Shown here: in pieces, positions 1 through 7,408 of the stretch
Layout: every line of letters begins with the position of its first letter
How positions within the stretch are numbered: position 1 is the first letter of the stretch
Source: Sphingobacteriaceae bacterium
GTDB taxonomy: Bacteria; Bacteroidota; Bacteroidia; Sphingobacteriales; Sphingobacteriaceae
Direction of reading: 5' to 3'
Assembly: GCA_947458775.1 (NCBI GenBank)
Contig: CANGZX010000011.1
Coordinates: 1-10,311 of the forward strand
DNA: 10,311 nucleotides
Made by a program: the position numbers and the translations under genes
The notes under the pieces: generated by a model
Told to the model about the DNA's origin: nothing
Seen by the model: only the letters and a program-made list of their open reading frames with translations
The model's database searches: none

Positions 1-176
1 AAATCAACATAATCGTGCCCACGTTTAAAGGCTTTATCGGTTTTTTCGTCCCACAAGTGGGCGTATAAAATTTTCTCGGTAAGCGTTAAAGGTTTACCCA
101 CAACGGTACGGGCAGCATTTACTCTGCTCTCGAAGTTTTGGTAAACTTTTTTAATCATCTGGATATCAAATGCCAT
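1..176 (-). CDS. Aconitate hydratase, N-terminal fragment (gene continues beyond left edge)
   Basis: Aconitase interconverts citrate and isocitrate in the TCA cycle in the cytoplasm, using a [4Fe-4S] cluster. Only the first 58 codons are present. The reverse strand reads MAFDIQMIKKVYQNF at the start, then VGKPLTLTEKILYAHLW and a KRGHDYVD stretch at the edge. This matches from memory the N-terminus of the mitochondrial-type aconitases of Bacteroidetes, where the sequence continues into the RVAMQDATAQM region. None of the cluster-ligating cysteines are in the window, so the call rests on N-terminal similarity alone. The ATG (complement of 174-176) is the natural start: the family begins at exactly this residue and a promoter-like TACCTTAG lies about 35 bp upstream. 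The gene is divergent from the TonB-dependent receptor, separated by about 140 bp. The fragment is truncated by the window, not broken. Confidence 0.85.
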   Translation of the reverse strand, partial: MAFDIQMIKKVYQNFESRVNAARTVVGKPLTLTEKILYAHLWDEKTDKAFKRGHDYVD

Positions 177-211
177 GTTTATTTCTTTTTTAGTTCTAAA
201 ATAGACGTGCG

Positions 212-219
212 CTAAGGTA
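212..219 (-). promoter_or_regulatory. Probable -7 promoter element for aconitase
   Basis: The reverse strand reads TACCTTAG, one mismatch from the Bacteroidetes -7 consensus TAnnTTTG, and sits about 35 bp upstream of the aconitase ATG. I see no good TTTG -33 element 18-21 bp further upstream, so the call rests on the -7 element and its position. Confidence 0.4.
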
Positions 220-262
220 CAAAAAAACCTTTTTTCTTCCACCTTTGGCACACGCTAATTGT

Positions 263-292
263 TTTGGACATACAAAAAACTTTTTATCTTCG
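263..292 (+). promoter_or_regulatory. Promoter of the TonB-dependent receptor gene
   Basis: TTTG at 263-266 is followed after 18 bp by TATCTTCG at 285-292. This is close to the Bacteroidetes primary-sigma layout of TTTG, about 19 bp, TAnnTTTG, with one mismatch in the -7 element. Transcription would start near 298, leaving a leader of roughly 20 nt before the ATG at 317. The in-frame TTG at 245 lies upstream of this promoter, which argues against it as the translation start. Confidence 0.6.
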
Positions 293-316
293 TTCTTTAG
301 TCCAAAAACAAATAAT

Positions 317-2887
317 ATGAAAAAAGTAACAATTGCTCTATTTTTAGTTTGTATTTCCCTCAGTGGGTTATACGCTCAGTTGAGAGTTCAAGGAATAGTG
401 AAGGATGCACAAGGTCAGCCAATGCCTGGCGTGAGTGTATCTGAAAAAGGTTCGGGTAAAGGTACGGCCACCAATGCTAATGGGATTTTTAATCTCGAAG
501 TGAGCGGAAAATCGGCCATTATTAGATTTTTTATGTTGGGCTATCAAGCCCAAGAGTTGGTTGTGCCCGAAGCTAGCAACGGACTCTATAAAATGACCGT
601 TAGCTTAAAAGAAAATTCTACTTCGCTATCTGAAGTGGTGGTGGTGGGCTCTCGTAGTTTACGTAGAAGTGCTACCGAAACCGCCGTTCCGGTAGATATT
701 ATTGACATGAAGAGCGTAATTAAACAAACTGGTAAATTAGAATTGAATCGTTTGTTAGAATATGCGGCCCCTTCATTTAATGCTAATAAACAAACGGGTT
801 CCGATGGTGCCGATCATATTGATCCGGCTACGATTCGTGGCTTAGGCCCCGATCAAACCTTGGTGTTAATTAATGGCAAACGTCGTCACCAATCTTCATT
901 AATTAATTTATTTGGTACCCGTGGCCGTGGAAATACCGGTACCGATTTAAATGCCATTCCTGTTTCGTCTATAGATCATGTAGAGATATTACGAGATGGT
1001 GCTTCGGCCCAATATGGTTCTGATGCTATTGCCGGTGTAGTAAATATTGTGTTAAAAAAGAACGTGAATGAGTTTAATGGTTTTGTGAATACCGGGGCTT
1101 ACAGTTCGCCTAAATTTGGCGAAAAGAAATTTGATGGCATAAGTTCACAATTTGGTGGAAATTATGGCATTCAAGTCGGTGAAAAGGGTTTCGTAAATTT
1201 CTCCATGAATTATTTAAATGCGCAAAAAACCAGAAGAGTGCCTACACCCGATCAGGCTACTCCAGATATTTACCGTCGTCAGTTTGGCGATGCCTCTGGC
1301 CGTGATTTTGGAACTTTTGTGAATGCTTCTTTACCAGTGAGTAAAGAGACAGAAGTGTATGCTTTTGGCGGATTTAGTAATCGTTTTACCGATGCCTACG
1401 CTTGGAGCCGTTTTGCAGGTGCTCCTAACAATGTTGATGCCATTTATCCTAACGGATTCGATCCGCATATTCAATCGCAGATTGATGATAAATCCATTTC
1501 AACCGGTATCCGTACCAAATCAAACGGGCGGGATATCGATTTCAACAATACTTTTGGGAGTAACCGCATGCATTATTTTGTAGACGGCACTAACAATGCA
1601 AGTTTAGGTGTACAAACCCCTACTTTTTTTGATGCAGGTGGTTTTCAGTTCACTCAAAATACTACGGGATTAAATTTTAGCAAGCCATTTGATAAGGTCG
1701 CTTCGGGTTTAAACGTAGCTTTTGGAACAGAGTACCGCATAGATCGTTATGAGATTTTTCCCGGCGAAGAGGGTTCGTATACAGACTATACTCCAGTTGG
1801 TAATACTCCAGGAGGTTCGCAGGGTTTTCCGGGTTTCCAACCCCGTAATGAAGTAAACGTGAGTCGCAGTAATTTAGCAGCGTATACCGATGTGGAATTG
1901 GACGTAACCAAGAAATATTTGGTTACTGCCGCGGTGCGTTTTGAGAATTATTCAGATTTTGGCAGTACGCTCAATGGTAAATTGGCCATGCGTTATAAAT
2001 TTTCTAACGCCTTTAACCTACGTGGATCGGTAAGCACGGGTTTCCGTGCACCATCTTTACAGCAAACCTATTTCAATACCACTTTTACCAATTTTGTGGC
2101 CGGACAGCCTAAAGAAGTATTGTTGGCGGGAAATTTAAGTAGCCTTACCCGTACCTTGGGGATTCCTAAATTGACCGAAGAAAATGCGGTAAATAGTAGC
2201 CTAGGTTTTACCTTGAAACCGCTTAATAATTTGACTTTAACTGTAGATGCCTATCAAATTGATGTGAAAAACCGTATTGTATTGACGGGTTATTTTACGG
2301 ATAGTGATCCTGTTATTGGTTTAGATTTACAGAATTTGGGTGTAACGCAAGCACAATTTTTTACCAATGCCATTGATAGCCGAAACCGTGGAATAGATAT
2401 CAACCTAACTCATGATGCCACTTTAGGTACCGGAAGATTGGTAACTACCTTTGCTGCCAATTTTAGTGAAATGGATATCCAGAAAATTAAAACCAATACC
2501 AAGTTGGCCGGTAAAGAAGCTATTTATTTCGGCCCTAGAGAACAAGCTTTCGTAAAAGCCTCTGCACCGCCGAGCAAAATGAACCTAAGTTTCGATTATT
2601 CGAATAAGAAATTTACCGGTTCTGTGCGTTTGGTACGCTTTGGAGAGATTAAGCTTATTGGTTATGATGACGTAGCTCAGTTTTATACGCCTAAAATCAC
2701 CACAGATGTTTCTTTAGGCTATAAATTGAGTAAAAGCTTGAGCCTGAATTTAGGCGCAGATAATTTATTAGATGTATATCCGGATAGACAAAACCAAAGT
2801 GCTACCGAAGCCGGAGGTTCTTGGGATTCGGTGCAAATGAATTATAACGGACGTCGTTTCTTTGCCCGTTTAGGCATGACTTTCTAA
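317..2887 (+). CDS. TonB-dependent outer-membrane receptor with N-terminal carboxypeptidase-regulatory-like domain
   Basis: This is an 856-residue outer-membrane importer that would use TonB-ExbBD energy to take up a scarce ligand, such as a siderophore, cofactor or glycan. Residues 1-20 are a signal peptide ending LYA before Gln21. Residues 22-98 form a carboxypeptidase-regulatory-like beta-sandwich (GIVKDAQGQPMPGVSV). A TonB-box-like SLSEVVVVGS is at 103-112. The plug at about 120-248 contains IRGLGPDQTLVLINGKRR and VEILRDGASAQYGSDAIAGV. A 22-strand barrel fills the rest and ends on the usual C-terminal Phe (ARLGMTF). The ATG at 317 is chosen because the signal peptide and promoter fit it; an in-frame TTG 72 bp upstream is not used. 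No SusD-like gene follows, so this is not a SusC/SusD glycan pair. The barrel resembles iron-complex-type receptors more than SusC, but the ligand cannot be read from sequence. A strong terminator begins 21 bp after the stop, so it is probably monocistronic. Confidence 0.93.
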   Translation: MKKVTIALFLVCISLSGLYAQLRVQGIVKDAQGQPMPGVSVSEKGSGKGTATNANGIFNLEVSGKSAIIRFFMLGYQAQELVVPEASNGLYKMTVSLKENSTSLSEVVVVGSRSLRRSATETAVPVDIIDMKSVIKQTGKLELNRLLEYAAPSFNANKQTGSDGADHIDPATIRGLGPDQTLVLINGKRRHQSSLINLFGTRGRGNTGTDLNAIPVSSIDHVEILRDGASAQYGSDAIAGVVNIVLKKNVNEFNGFVNTGAYSSPKFGEKKFDGISSQFGGNYGIQVGEKGFVNFSMNYLNAQKTRRVPTPDQATPDIYRRQFGDASGRDFGTFVNASLPVSKETEVYAFGGFSNRFTDAYAWSRFAGAPNNVDAIYPNGFDPHIQSQIDDKSISTGIRTKSNGRDIDFNNTFGSNRMHYFVDGTNNASLGVQTPTFFDAGGFQFTQNTTGLNFSKPFDKVASGLNVAFGTEYRIDRYEIFPGEEGSYTDYTPVGNTPGGSQGFPGFQPRNEVNVSRSNLAAYTDVELDVTKKYLVTAAVRFENYSDFGSTLNGKLAMRYKFSNAFNLRGSVSTGFRAPSLQQTYFNTTFTNFVAGQPKEVLLAGNLSSLTRTLGIPKLTEENAVNSSLGFTLKPLNNLTLTVDAYQIDVKNRIVLTGYFTDSDPVIGLDLQNLGVTQAQFFTNAIDSRNRGIDINLTHDATLGTGRLVTTFAANFSEMDIQKIKTNTKLAGKEAIYFGPREQAFVKASAPPSKMNLSFDYSNKKFTGSVRLVRFGEIKLIGYDDVAQFYTPKITTDVSLGYKLSKSLSLNLGADNLLDVYPDRQNQSATEAGGSWDSVQMNYNGRRFFARLGMTF

Positions 2888-2908
2888 GCAATTCCTATCA
2901 ACATACAG

Positions 2909-2943
2909 AAGGCTACCAGGTGCAAAACCGGTAGCCTTTTTTT
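2909..2943 (+). terminator. Rho-independent terminator of the TonB-dependent receptor gene
   Basis: AAGGCTACC (2909-2917) pairs perfectly with GGTAGCCTT (2930-2938) around a 12-nt loop, and a run of seven T spans 2937-2943. The hairpin lies in the 3' end of the convergent deacetylase gene: its stop codon and last eight or so codons are inside the stem, loop and T-run. In the minus direction there is no T-run after the stem, so it should act only on the receptor transcript. Confidence 0.85.
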
Positions 2944-3530
2944 GTCCAGTATTCCAAAGCACGAGGTAAGGAATATTCTAATCGTTCTTGCGCTTTTAAA
3001 CTATCGTGAAATACCACAATAGCGCCATTATCGGCAGCGTTTATCACTCTTTTTAAGCACGTTTCTGGTTTTAATTTTGGGTGATAATCGTGGCTTAAAA
3101 TATCCCACATGATAATTTTTAGCGCTGGGTTGTATGCCCGTAATTGCTTTATTTGTGCCTTCGTAATTCTGCCATAAGGTGGCCTAAACAAATTAGAGTG
3201 AACTACTTGTTCGCACTGTTTAAACTCTTCTAAATAGGTTTTGCTATCTATTTTCCAACCATTTACATGATGAAAAGTATGGTTGCCTACCGCATGTCCA
3301 TCGGCTTGTATTTGTTTAAACACCTCGGGATGTTTACGCACATTATCGCCAATGCAAAAAAATGTGGCCTTTACTCCGAATTTTTTTAAGGTTTTTAAAA
3401 CAAAGGGTGTAACAATAGGTATAGGCCCGTCGTCAAAGGTGAGGTAAATGCATTTATCCGTACGGCTTTCGTGCCAAGTTAAACTTGGGTATAGATAGGA
3501 AAGCCAAAAAGGAGTTTTTACCGGATACAT
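2913..3530 (-). CDS. Polysaccharide deacetylase family protein (carbohydrate esterase 4, NodB homology)
   Basis: This is a 205-residue metal-dependent deacetylase expected to remove N- or O-acetyl groups from a polysaccharide such as peptidoglycan or chitin-like material. All five NodB motifs are visible: TFDDG at 31-35 (Asp33 catalytic base, Asp34 metal ligand), HTFHH at 84-88 (metal ligands His84 and His88), RPPYG at 116-120, MWD at 141-143, and VVFHDS at 172-177 (His175). It is therefore predicted active. No signal peptide or lipobox is seen, so its compartment is uncertain. The ATG at 3530 gives the N-terminus MYPVKTPFWLSYLYPSLTW, typical of short Bacteroidetes members. The frame stays open upstream to 3803, but that extension would overlap the TolC gene and looks non-coding. 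The gene is convergent with the receptor, divergent from tolC, and probably monocistronic. The substrate is not determinable from sequence. Confidence 0.9.
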   Translation of the reverse strand: MYPVKTPFWLSYLYPSLTWHESRTDKCIYLTFDDGPIPIVTPFVLKTLKKFGVKATFFCIGDNVRKHPEVFKQIQADGHAVGNHTFHHVNGWKIDSKTYLEEFKQCEQVVHSNLFRPPYGRITKAQIKQLRAYNPALKIIMWDILSHDYHPKLKPETCLKRVINAADNGAIVVFHDSLKAQERLEYSLPRALEYWTKKGYRFCTW

Positions 3531-3549
3531 TCTTTGTTCAATTTGCGTA

Positions 3550-3557
3550 CGAAGATA
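3550..3557 (-). promoter_or_regulatory. Probable -7 promoter element for the deacetylase
   Basis: The reverse strand reads TATCTTCG, identical to the -7 element of the receptor promoter, about 20 bp upstream of the deacetylase ATG. No clear TTTG lies at the -33 position. Transcription would start only a dozen or so bases before the ATG, which again excludes the longer reading frame. Confidence 0.45.
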
Positions 3558-3591
3558 AAAGATGTATTGATAATTTTTAGAAGCACCCACT

Positions 3592-4956
3592 ATGAATTTA
3601 AAATCTAGTTCCTTGTTGTTGGTTTTTATGATAGTCTGCGGACTTAATAGGAGCCAAGCACAAGAGAAAATTACCTTAGAGCAGGCTATAAATTTGGCGC
3701 TTACCAATAATATCCAACTCAAGCAAGCCAAATTAAATGTAGCCTTAACTGCAGAAGAATATAACCAATCTAAATGGGCTCTTACACCAAGCTTAAATGC
3801 CAATAGTAATTTAAACTATAGCTTAGGCCGTAGTTTCGATCAACTTTCTGGTCAGGCATTCGATCAGAGTGTTACTTCGGGTAACGGAAGTTTAAGTTCA
3901 TCGGTGGTGTTATTTCAGGGCTTTCAGCGCATCAACCAAATTTCGCAAAATAAATATCTATTAGCTGCCGATAAAAGTAATGCTGAAAAGGCCAAAAACG
4001 ATTTAATATTGAACGTTGTAAGCACGTATTTGCAAGTATTAAATGCACAAGATTTGGTAGAAACTGCCAAGCAGCAAGTAACCTTTGCCCGTATGCAATT
4101 AGATCGCGAACAAAAGTTATTTGATGTGGGTAACAAAACCCTTGCCGATTTATCGCAAGCAAAAGCCCAATTTGCCACTGCCGATTTAAACCTAACCAAT
4201 GCCCAAAACCAATCGGATTTGGCTTTCTTAAATTTAGCGCAACTCTTAGAGCGTGATCCGGGTAGCCCATTTGAGATAGAAAAACCAATGGTAGATGCCC
4301 TTAAAGCATCTGAAAATACCTACGAAGCCAATGCGGTTTACCAAACTGCTTTGGTAACTTTTCCAGATATTAAATTAGCTGAATACCGAACCTTAGCTGC
4401 CAAAAAAGGAGTTTCGGTAGCTAGAGGTGGATTTTCTCCACGTATCAGTTTCGGAGGTAATTTAAGTACAGGTTATTCTAGCGGAAGAATCCAGTTAATA
4501 TCTGGCAGTAATCCTCCTGCATTTGAAAAGATACCTTTAAACGACCAACTAAGCAGCAACTATAGCCGAGGTGTGGGTATGAGCTTAAACATTCCTCTTT
4601 GGAATGGTAACCAAGCTCGTAGTGTGGTCAATAGAGCTAAAATCTCGTATCAAAATGCTACCCTTTCGGAGCAATTGGCTAAAAACAACTTAAATAAAGT
4701 AATTAACCAAGCTTTGTATGATTTAAAAGCTGCTCAAAAGCGTTTCGAATCTACTCAGAGCGCCTATAATTCATCAAAAGAAGCATTTAATGTAGTAGAG
4801 CAACGCTATACTGTGGGCTTGGTAAATACCTTAGATTATTACCAAACTCAAGTAAATTTAAACAAAGCCGCCTTTGATGTCATTCAGGCTAAATACGATT
4901 TATTATTTAAAACCAAGGTGATAGATTTCTACTTAGGTAAACCCATTAATTTTTAA
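3592..4956 (+). CDS. TolC-family outer-membrane efflux channel protein
   Basis: This 454-residue outer-membrane factor would form the exit duct of a tripartite export system. Residues 1-24 are a signal peptide ending SQAQ. Two outer-membrane-efflux repeats follow, at about 26-220 and 245-447. The internal duplication shows in matched segments: DVGNKTLADLSQAKAQ near 178-193 against TVGLVNTLDYYQTQVN at 407-422, and LFQGFQRIN near 107-115 against LWNGNQAR at 336-343. Both repeats are rich in Ala, Gln and Asn with heptad character, as expected of the periplasmic alpha-barrel. Length is typical. The adaptor gene follows after 21 bp, so the two are almost certainly one operon. The upstream region shared with the divergent deacetylase is only 61 bp; TTTG at 3542-3545 followed 19 bp later by a poor TATTGATA is the best promoter candidate there, and it is weak. 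The substrate cannot be inferred. Confidence 0.93.
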   Translation: MNLKSSSLLLVFMIVCGLNRSQAQEKITLEQAINLALTNNIQLKQAKLNVALTAEEYNQSKWALTPSLNANSNLNYSLGRSFDQLSGQAFDQSVTSGNGSLSSSVVLFQGFQRINQISQNKYLLAADKSNAEKAKNDLILNVVSTYLQVLNAQDLVETAKQQVTFARMQLDREQKLFDVGNKTLADLSQAKAQFATADLNLTNAQNQSDLAFLNLAQLLERDPGSPFEIEKPMVDALKASENTYEANAVYQTALVTFPDIKLAEYRTLAAKKGVSVARGGFSPRISFGGNLSTGYSSGRIQLISGSNPPAFEKIPLNDQLSSNYSRGVGMSLNIPLWNGNQARSVVNRAKISYQNATLSEQLAKNNLNKVINQALYDLKAAQKRFESTQSAYNSSKEAFNVVEQRYTVGLVNTLDYYQTQVNLNKAAFDVIQAKYDLLFKTKVIDFYLGKPINF

Positions 4957-4977
4957 TAACACCAACATCCATACAAT

Positions 4978-6330
4978 ATGGCACAGAAAAAAAACACGTT
5001 AAAATATGTATTGATAGGCCTTGGGGTCTTATTGGTAATTGCCGTAGCCGGAAATAAATTAGGCTTTTTTGGTAAAGGCGATGTAACCGAAGTAGCGGTA
5101 GACAAAGCAGAAGATCGTATCATTACCGAAACTGTTTCGGCTAGTGGTAAAGTACAACCAGAAATTGAGGTTAAATTAAGCTCCGAAGTATCGGGAGAGA
5201 TAGTTGAATTATTGGTGAAAGAAGGCGATGTGGTAAAGAAAGGCCAATTGCTTTGTAAAGTGCGCCCAGATATTTTAAAATCGGGCTATGATCGTGCAGT
5301 AGCATCATTAAACAGCCAAAAAGCAAGTTTAGCCTCAGTAAAACAACAATTAAAACAAGCCGAAGCTAATTTTAAAAACACCGAAGCTCGTTTTAAACGC
5401 AATCAAGAATTGTTTCAGAAAAAAGTAATTTCTGCATCGGAGTTTGATGCAGCCAATGCCGAGTACGAAAGTGCACGTGCTAACTTAGAATCGGCCCGTC
5501 AAAATGTAGTAGGCTCGGGTTATGGTGTGCAACAATCATCAGCCATTGTAAAAGAAGCTGGCGATAACTTGGCTAGAACTACAATTTATGCTCCGGTTGA
5601 TGGCGTAGTATCTAAACTATCGGTAGAGCCGGGCGAACGTGTAGTAGGAACCGCACAAATGGCTGGAACCGAAATTATGCGTATTTCTAACCTAACCTCT
5701 ATGGAAGTTAGTGTAGATGTAAACGAAAGTGATATCAACCGAGTAAGCCTAAACGATCAGGCTGATATTGAAGTAGATGCCTTTCAAGGTCAAAAATTTA
5801 AAGGAGTAGTAACCGAGATTGCTAGTTCGGCCAATGTGTTGGGCGGAAGTGCCGATCAGGTAACCAATTTTACTGTAAAGGTACGTATCCTACCCGAATC
5901 CTATGCTAGCCTAGCTGCCGGCAATCAAAAAGCATCTCCATTTCGTCCGGGTTTATCGGCAACAGTTGACATTAAAACCAATGAAGTAAAAGGACTAACT
6001 GTTCCTATTCAATCGGTAACTACTCGTGAAGAGGATAAGAAAAAAGCGAACGCCGAAAGCAGCAGTACTAGCGATACGGAAGATAAAAAAGCAACGTTTG
6101 ATGCACCAATTAAAGAATATGTATTTGTTTACAAAGATGGTAAGGTAAAACAAGTAGAAGTGAAAACCGGTATTCAAGATGATACCTACATTCAAGTATT
6201 GAGTGGATTAAAAGCAGGCGAAGAAATTGTTTCTCGTCCGTTTACAGCCATTTCTAAAACGTTAAAAGATAAAATGACCGTTAAAAAAGTAGACAAAGAA
6301 AAACTACTTACCGGCACTAAGAAAGAGTAA
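4978..6330 (+). CDS. HlyD/MacA-type periplasmic adaptor (membrane fusion) protein of an efflux system
   Basis: This 450-residue adaptor would bridge an inner-membrane pump to the TolC-type channel encoded 21 bp upstream. Residues 9-27 form an N-terminal transmembrane anchor without a lipobox Cys. The first half of the lipoyl-like domain is at about 57-97 (LSSEVSGEIVELLVKEGDVVKKGQ). A long coiled-coil hairpin rich in Ala, Gln, Lys and Glu spans 100-197. The second lipoyl half is at 199-236 (YAPVDGVVSKLSVEPGERV). A beta-barrel domain covers about 240-335, and a membrane-proximal domain begins near 341 (VPIQSV). That last domain is interrupted at about 350-377 by a charged, Ser-rich insert likely to be disordered. 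A non-lipidated transmembrane anchor is more typical of MacA-like adaptors paired with ABC pumps than of classic RND adaptors, but no pump gene is next to it. A terminator begins 22 bp after the stop. Confidence 0.92.
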   Translation: MAQKKNTLKYVLIGLGVLLVIAVAGNKLGFFGKGDVTEVAVDKAEDRIITETVSASGKVQPEIEVKLSSEVSGEIVELLVKEGDVVKKGQLLCKVRPDILKSGYDRAVASLNSQKASLASVKQQLKQAEANFKNTEARFKRNQELFQKKVISASEFDAANAEYESARANLESARQNVVGSGYGVQQSSAIVKEAGDNLARTTIYAPVDGVVSKLSVEPGERVVGTAQMAGTEIMRISNLTSMEVSVDVNESDINRVSLNDQADIEVDAFQGQKFKGVVTEIASSANVLGGSADQVTNFTVKVRILPESYASLAAGNQKASPFRPGLSATVDIKTNEVKGLTVPIQSVTTREEDKKKANAESSSTSDTEDKKATFDAPIKEYVFVYKDGKVKQVEVKTGIQDDTYIQVLSGLKAGEEIVSRPFTAISKTLKDKMTVKKVDKEKLLTGTKKE

Positions 6331-6352
6331 TTTTTAAAAATTACGTAACTTG

Positions 6353-6391
6353 TCCCCCTTTACAGAGCATATCTCTTAAAGGGGGATTTTT
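6353..6391 (+). terminator. Rho-independent terminator after the efflux operon
   Basis: TCCCCCTTTA (6353-6362) pairs perfectly with TAAAGGGGGA (6377-6386). Beyond a single-base bulge, AGAG (6364-6367) also pairs with CTCT (6373-6376), leaving a 5-nt loop. TTTTTATTTAT follows. It separates the tolC-adaptor operon from gpsA, whose ATG is only 19 bp past the stem. I find no convincing TAnnTTTG promoter for gpsA in between, so gpsA is served either by a degenerate promoter overlapping the hairpin or by readthrough. Confidence 0.85.
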
Positions 6392-6405
6392 ATTTATACA
6401 GATAC

Positions 6406-7404
6406 ATGAAACCTAAAATTGCAGTCGTAGGCGGAGGAAGTTGGGCAACAGCCATTATTAAAATGCTGTCTGATAACACGATGCCAAAAGAAATTTTTTG
6501 GTGGATGCGTTGTGCAGAGTCTGTGGCACATGTACAAAAGTATAAGCACAACCCACGCTATTTAAGTTCGGTAGCTATTCAACTGCCCGAAGAACATATT
6601 AGCACCAATTTAAAAGCAACCATAGCTAAAGCCGATTTTATTTTGCTGTGTGTGCCTGCTGCCTTTTTAAAAGAGGCTTTAAGCGATATCACTCCCGAAG
6701 ATTTTAAAGGCAAGAAAGTAATTTCGGCTATTAAAGGCATTGTGCCAGATGAGAATCAGATTATTGGAGAGTTTTTGAACCAACACTATCATGTGCATTT
6801 GCAAGATATTTTGGTCATTAGTGGCCCATGCCATGCCGAAGAGGTGGCTCTAGAAAAGTTATCCTACCTTACCATTGCGTCTCCTGATATCACATTAGCG
6901 GAACAATTTGCGGCTATGTTGGCTACACGTTCTATTAAAACCAATGTATCGGAAGATATTTATGGTACCGAGTACGCTGCCGTATTAAAAAATATTTATG
7001 CAGTAGCTAGTGGTATTTGCCATGGTTTGGGGTATGGAGATAATTTTCAAGCGGTATTAATTGCCAATGCTATTCGAGAAATTAGCCGCTTTGTAGATGT
7101 GGTACATCCCATCAATCGCGATATAAATGAATCGGCTTATTTAGGCGATTTACTAGTAACAGCATATTCGCAATTTAGCCGTAACCGTACGTTTGGCACC
7201 ATGATAGGGAAGGGTTATACCGTGAAATCGGCCCAATTAGAAATGAATATGATTGCCGAAGGCTATTATGCCGTAAGCTGTCTGCACCAAATTAATAAGC
7301 AATACAAGGTAAATATGCCTATTTGCCGAGCAGTGTATGCTATTTTATATGAAGGTCATTCTGCTTTTTTAGAAATGCGTTTACTTACCGAAGAATTAAC
7401 TTAA
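6406..7404 (+). CDS. gpsA: NAD(P)H-dependent glycerol-3-phosphate dehydrogenase
   Basis: This 332-residue cytoplasmic enzyme reduces dihydroxyacetone phosphate to sn-glycerol-3-phosphate, the backbone for phospholipid synthesis. The N-terminal Rossmann domain starts at once with IAVVGGGSWATAI (5-17), the nucleotide-binding loop. AIKGI (108-112) and SGPCHAEEVA (139-148) correspond to the family's KG and SGPSFAxEVA segments. The catalytic lysine is Lys195 in AVLKNIYAVASG. GLGYGDN (207-213), GDLLVT (247-252) and SRNRTFG (258-264) mark the substrate-binding helical domain. Ala in place of the second Gly of GSWGTA, and Cys-His in SGPCHA, differ from the E. coli pattern but as far as I recall are normal for Bacteroidetes. 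Length is typical and no key residue is missing. The small downstream gene starts 4 bp after the stop, so co-transcription and perhaps translational coupling are likely. Confidence 0.95.
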   Translation: MKPKIAVVGGGSWATAIIKMLSDNTMPKEIFWWMRCAESVAHVQKYKHNPRYLSSVAIQLPEEHISTNLKATIAKADFILLCVPAAFLKEALSDITPEDFKGKKVISAIKGIVPDENQIIGEFLNQHYHVHLQDILVISGPCHAEEVALEKLSYLTIASPDITLAEQFAAMLATRSIKTNVSEDIYGTEYAAVLKNIYAVASGICHGLGYGDNFQAVLIANAIREISRFVDVVHPINRDINESAYLGDLLVTAYSQFSRNRTFGTMIGKGYTVKSAQLEMNMIAEGYYAVSCLHQINKQYKVNMPICRAVYAILYEGHSAFLEMRLLTEELT

Positions 7405-7408
7405 ACTG

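Noticed and set aside
214..240. Possible small hairpin AAGGT/ACCTT with following T-rich stretch in the aconitase-receptor gap
   Set aside because: The stem is only 5 bp, the loop is A-only, and it lies between divergent promoters where a terminator has no purpose.
245..316. In-frame N-terminal extension of the TonB-dependent receptor from a TTG at 245
   Set aside because: The signal peptide begins exactly at the ATG at 317, and the likely promoter (263-292) lies inside the extension.
3531..3803. Upstream extension of the deacetylase reading frame to 3803
   Set aside because: It overlaps the 5' end of tolC by about 210 bp on the other strand, resembles no deacetylase sequence, and the family start matches the ATG at 3530.
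3924..4288. Two minus-strand reading frames inside tolC
   Set aside because: They are antisense shadows of a well-conserved coding region with normal codon use on the plus strand.
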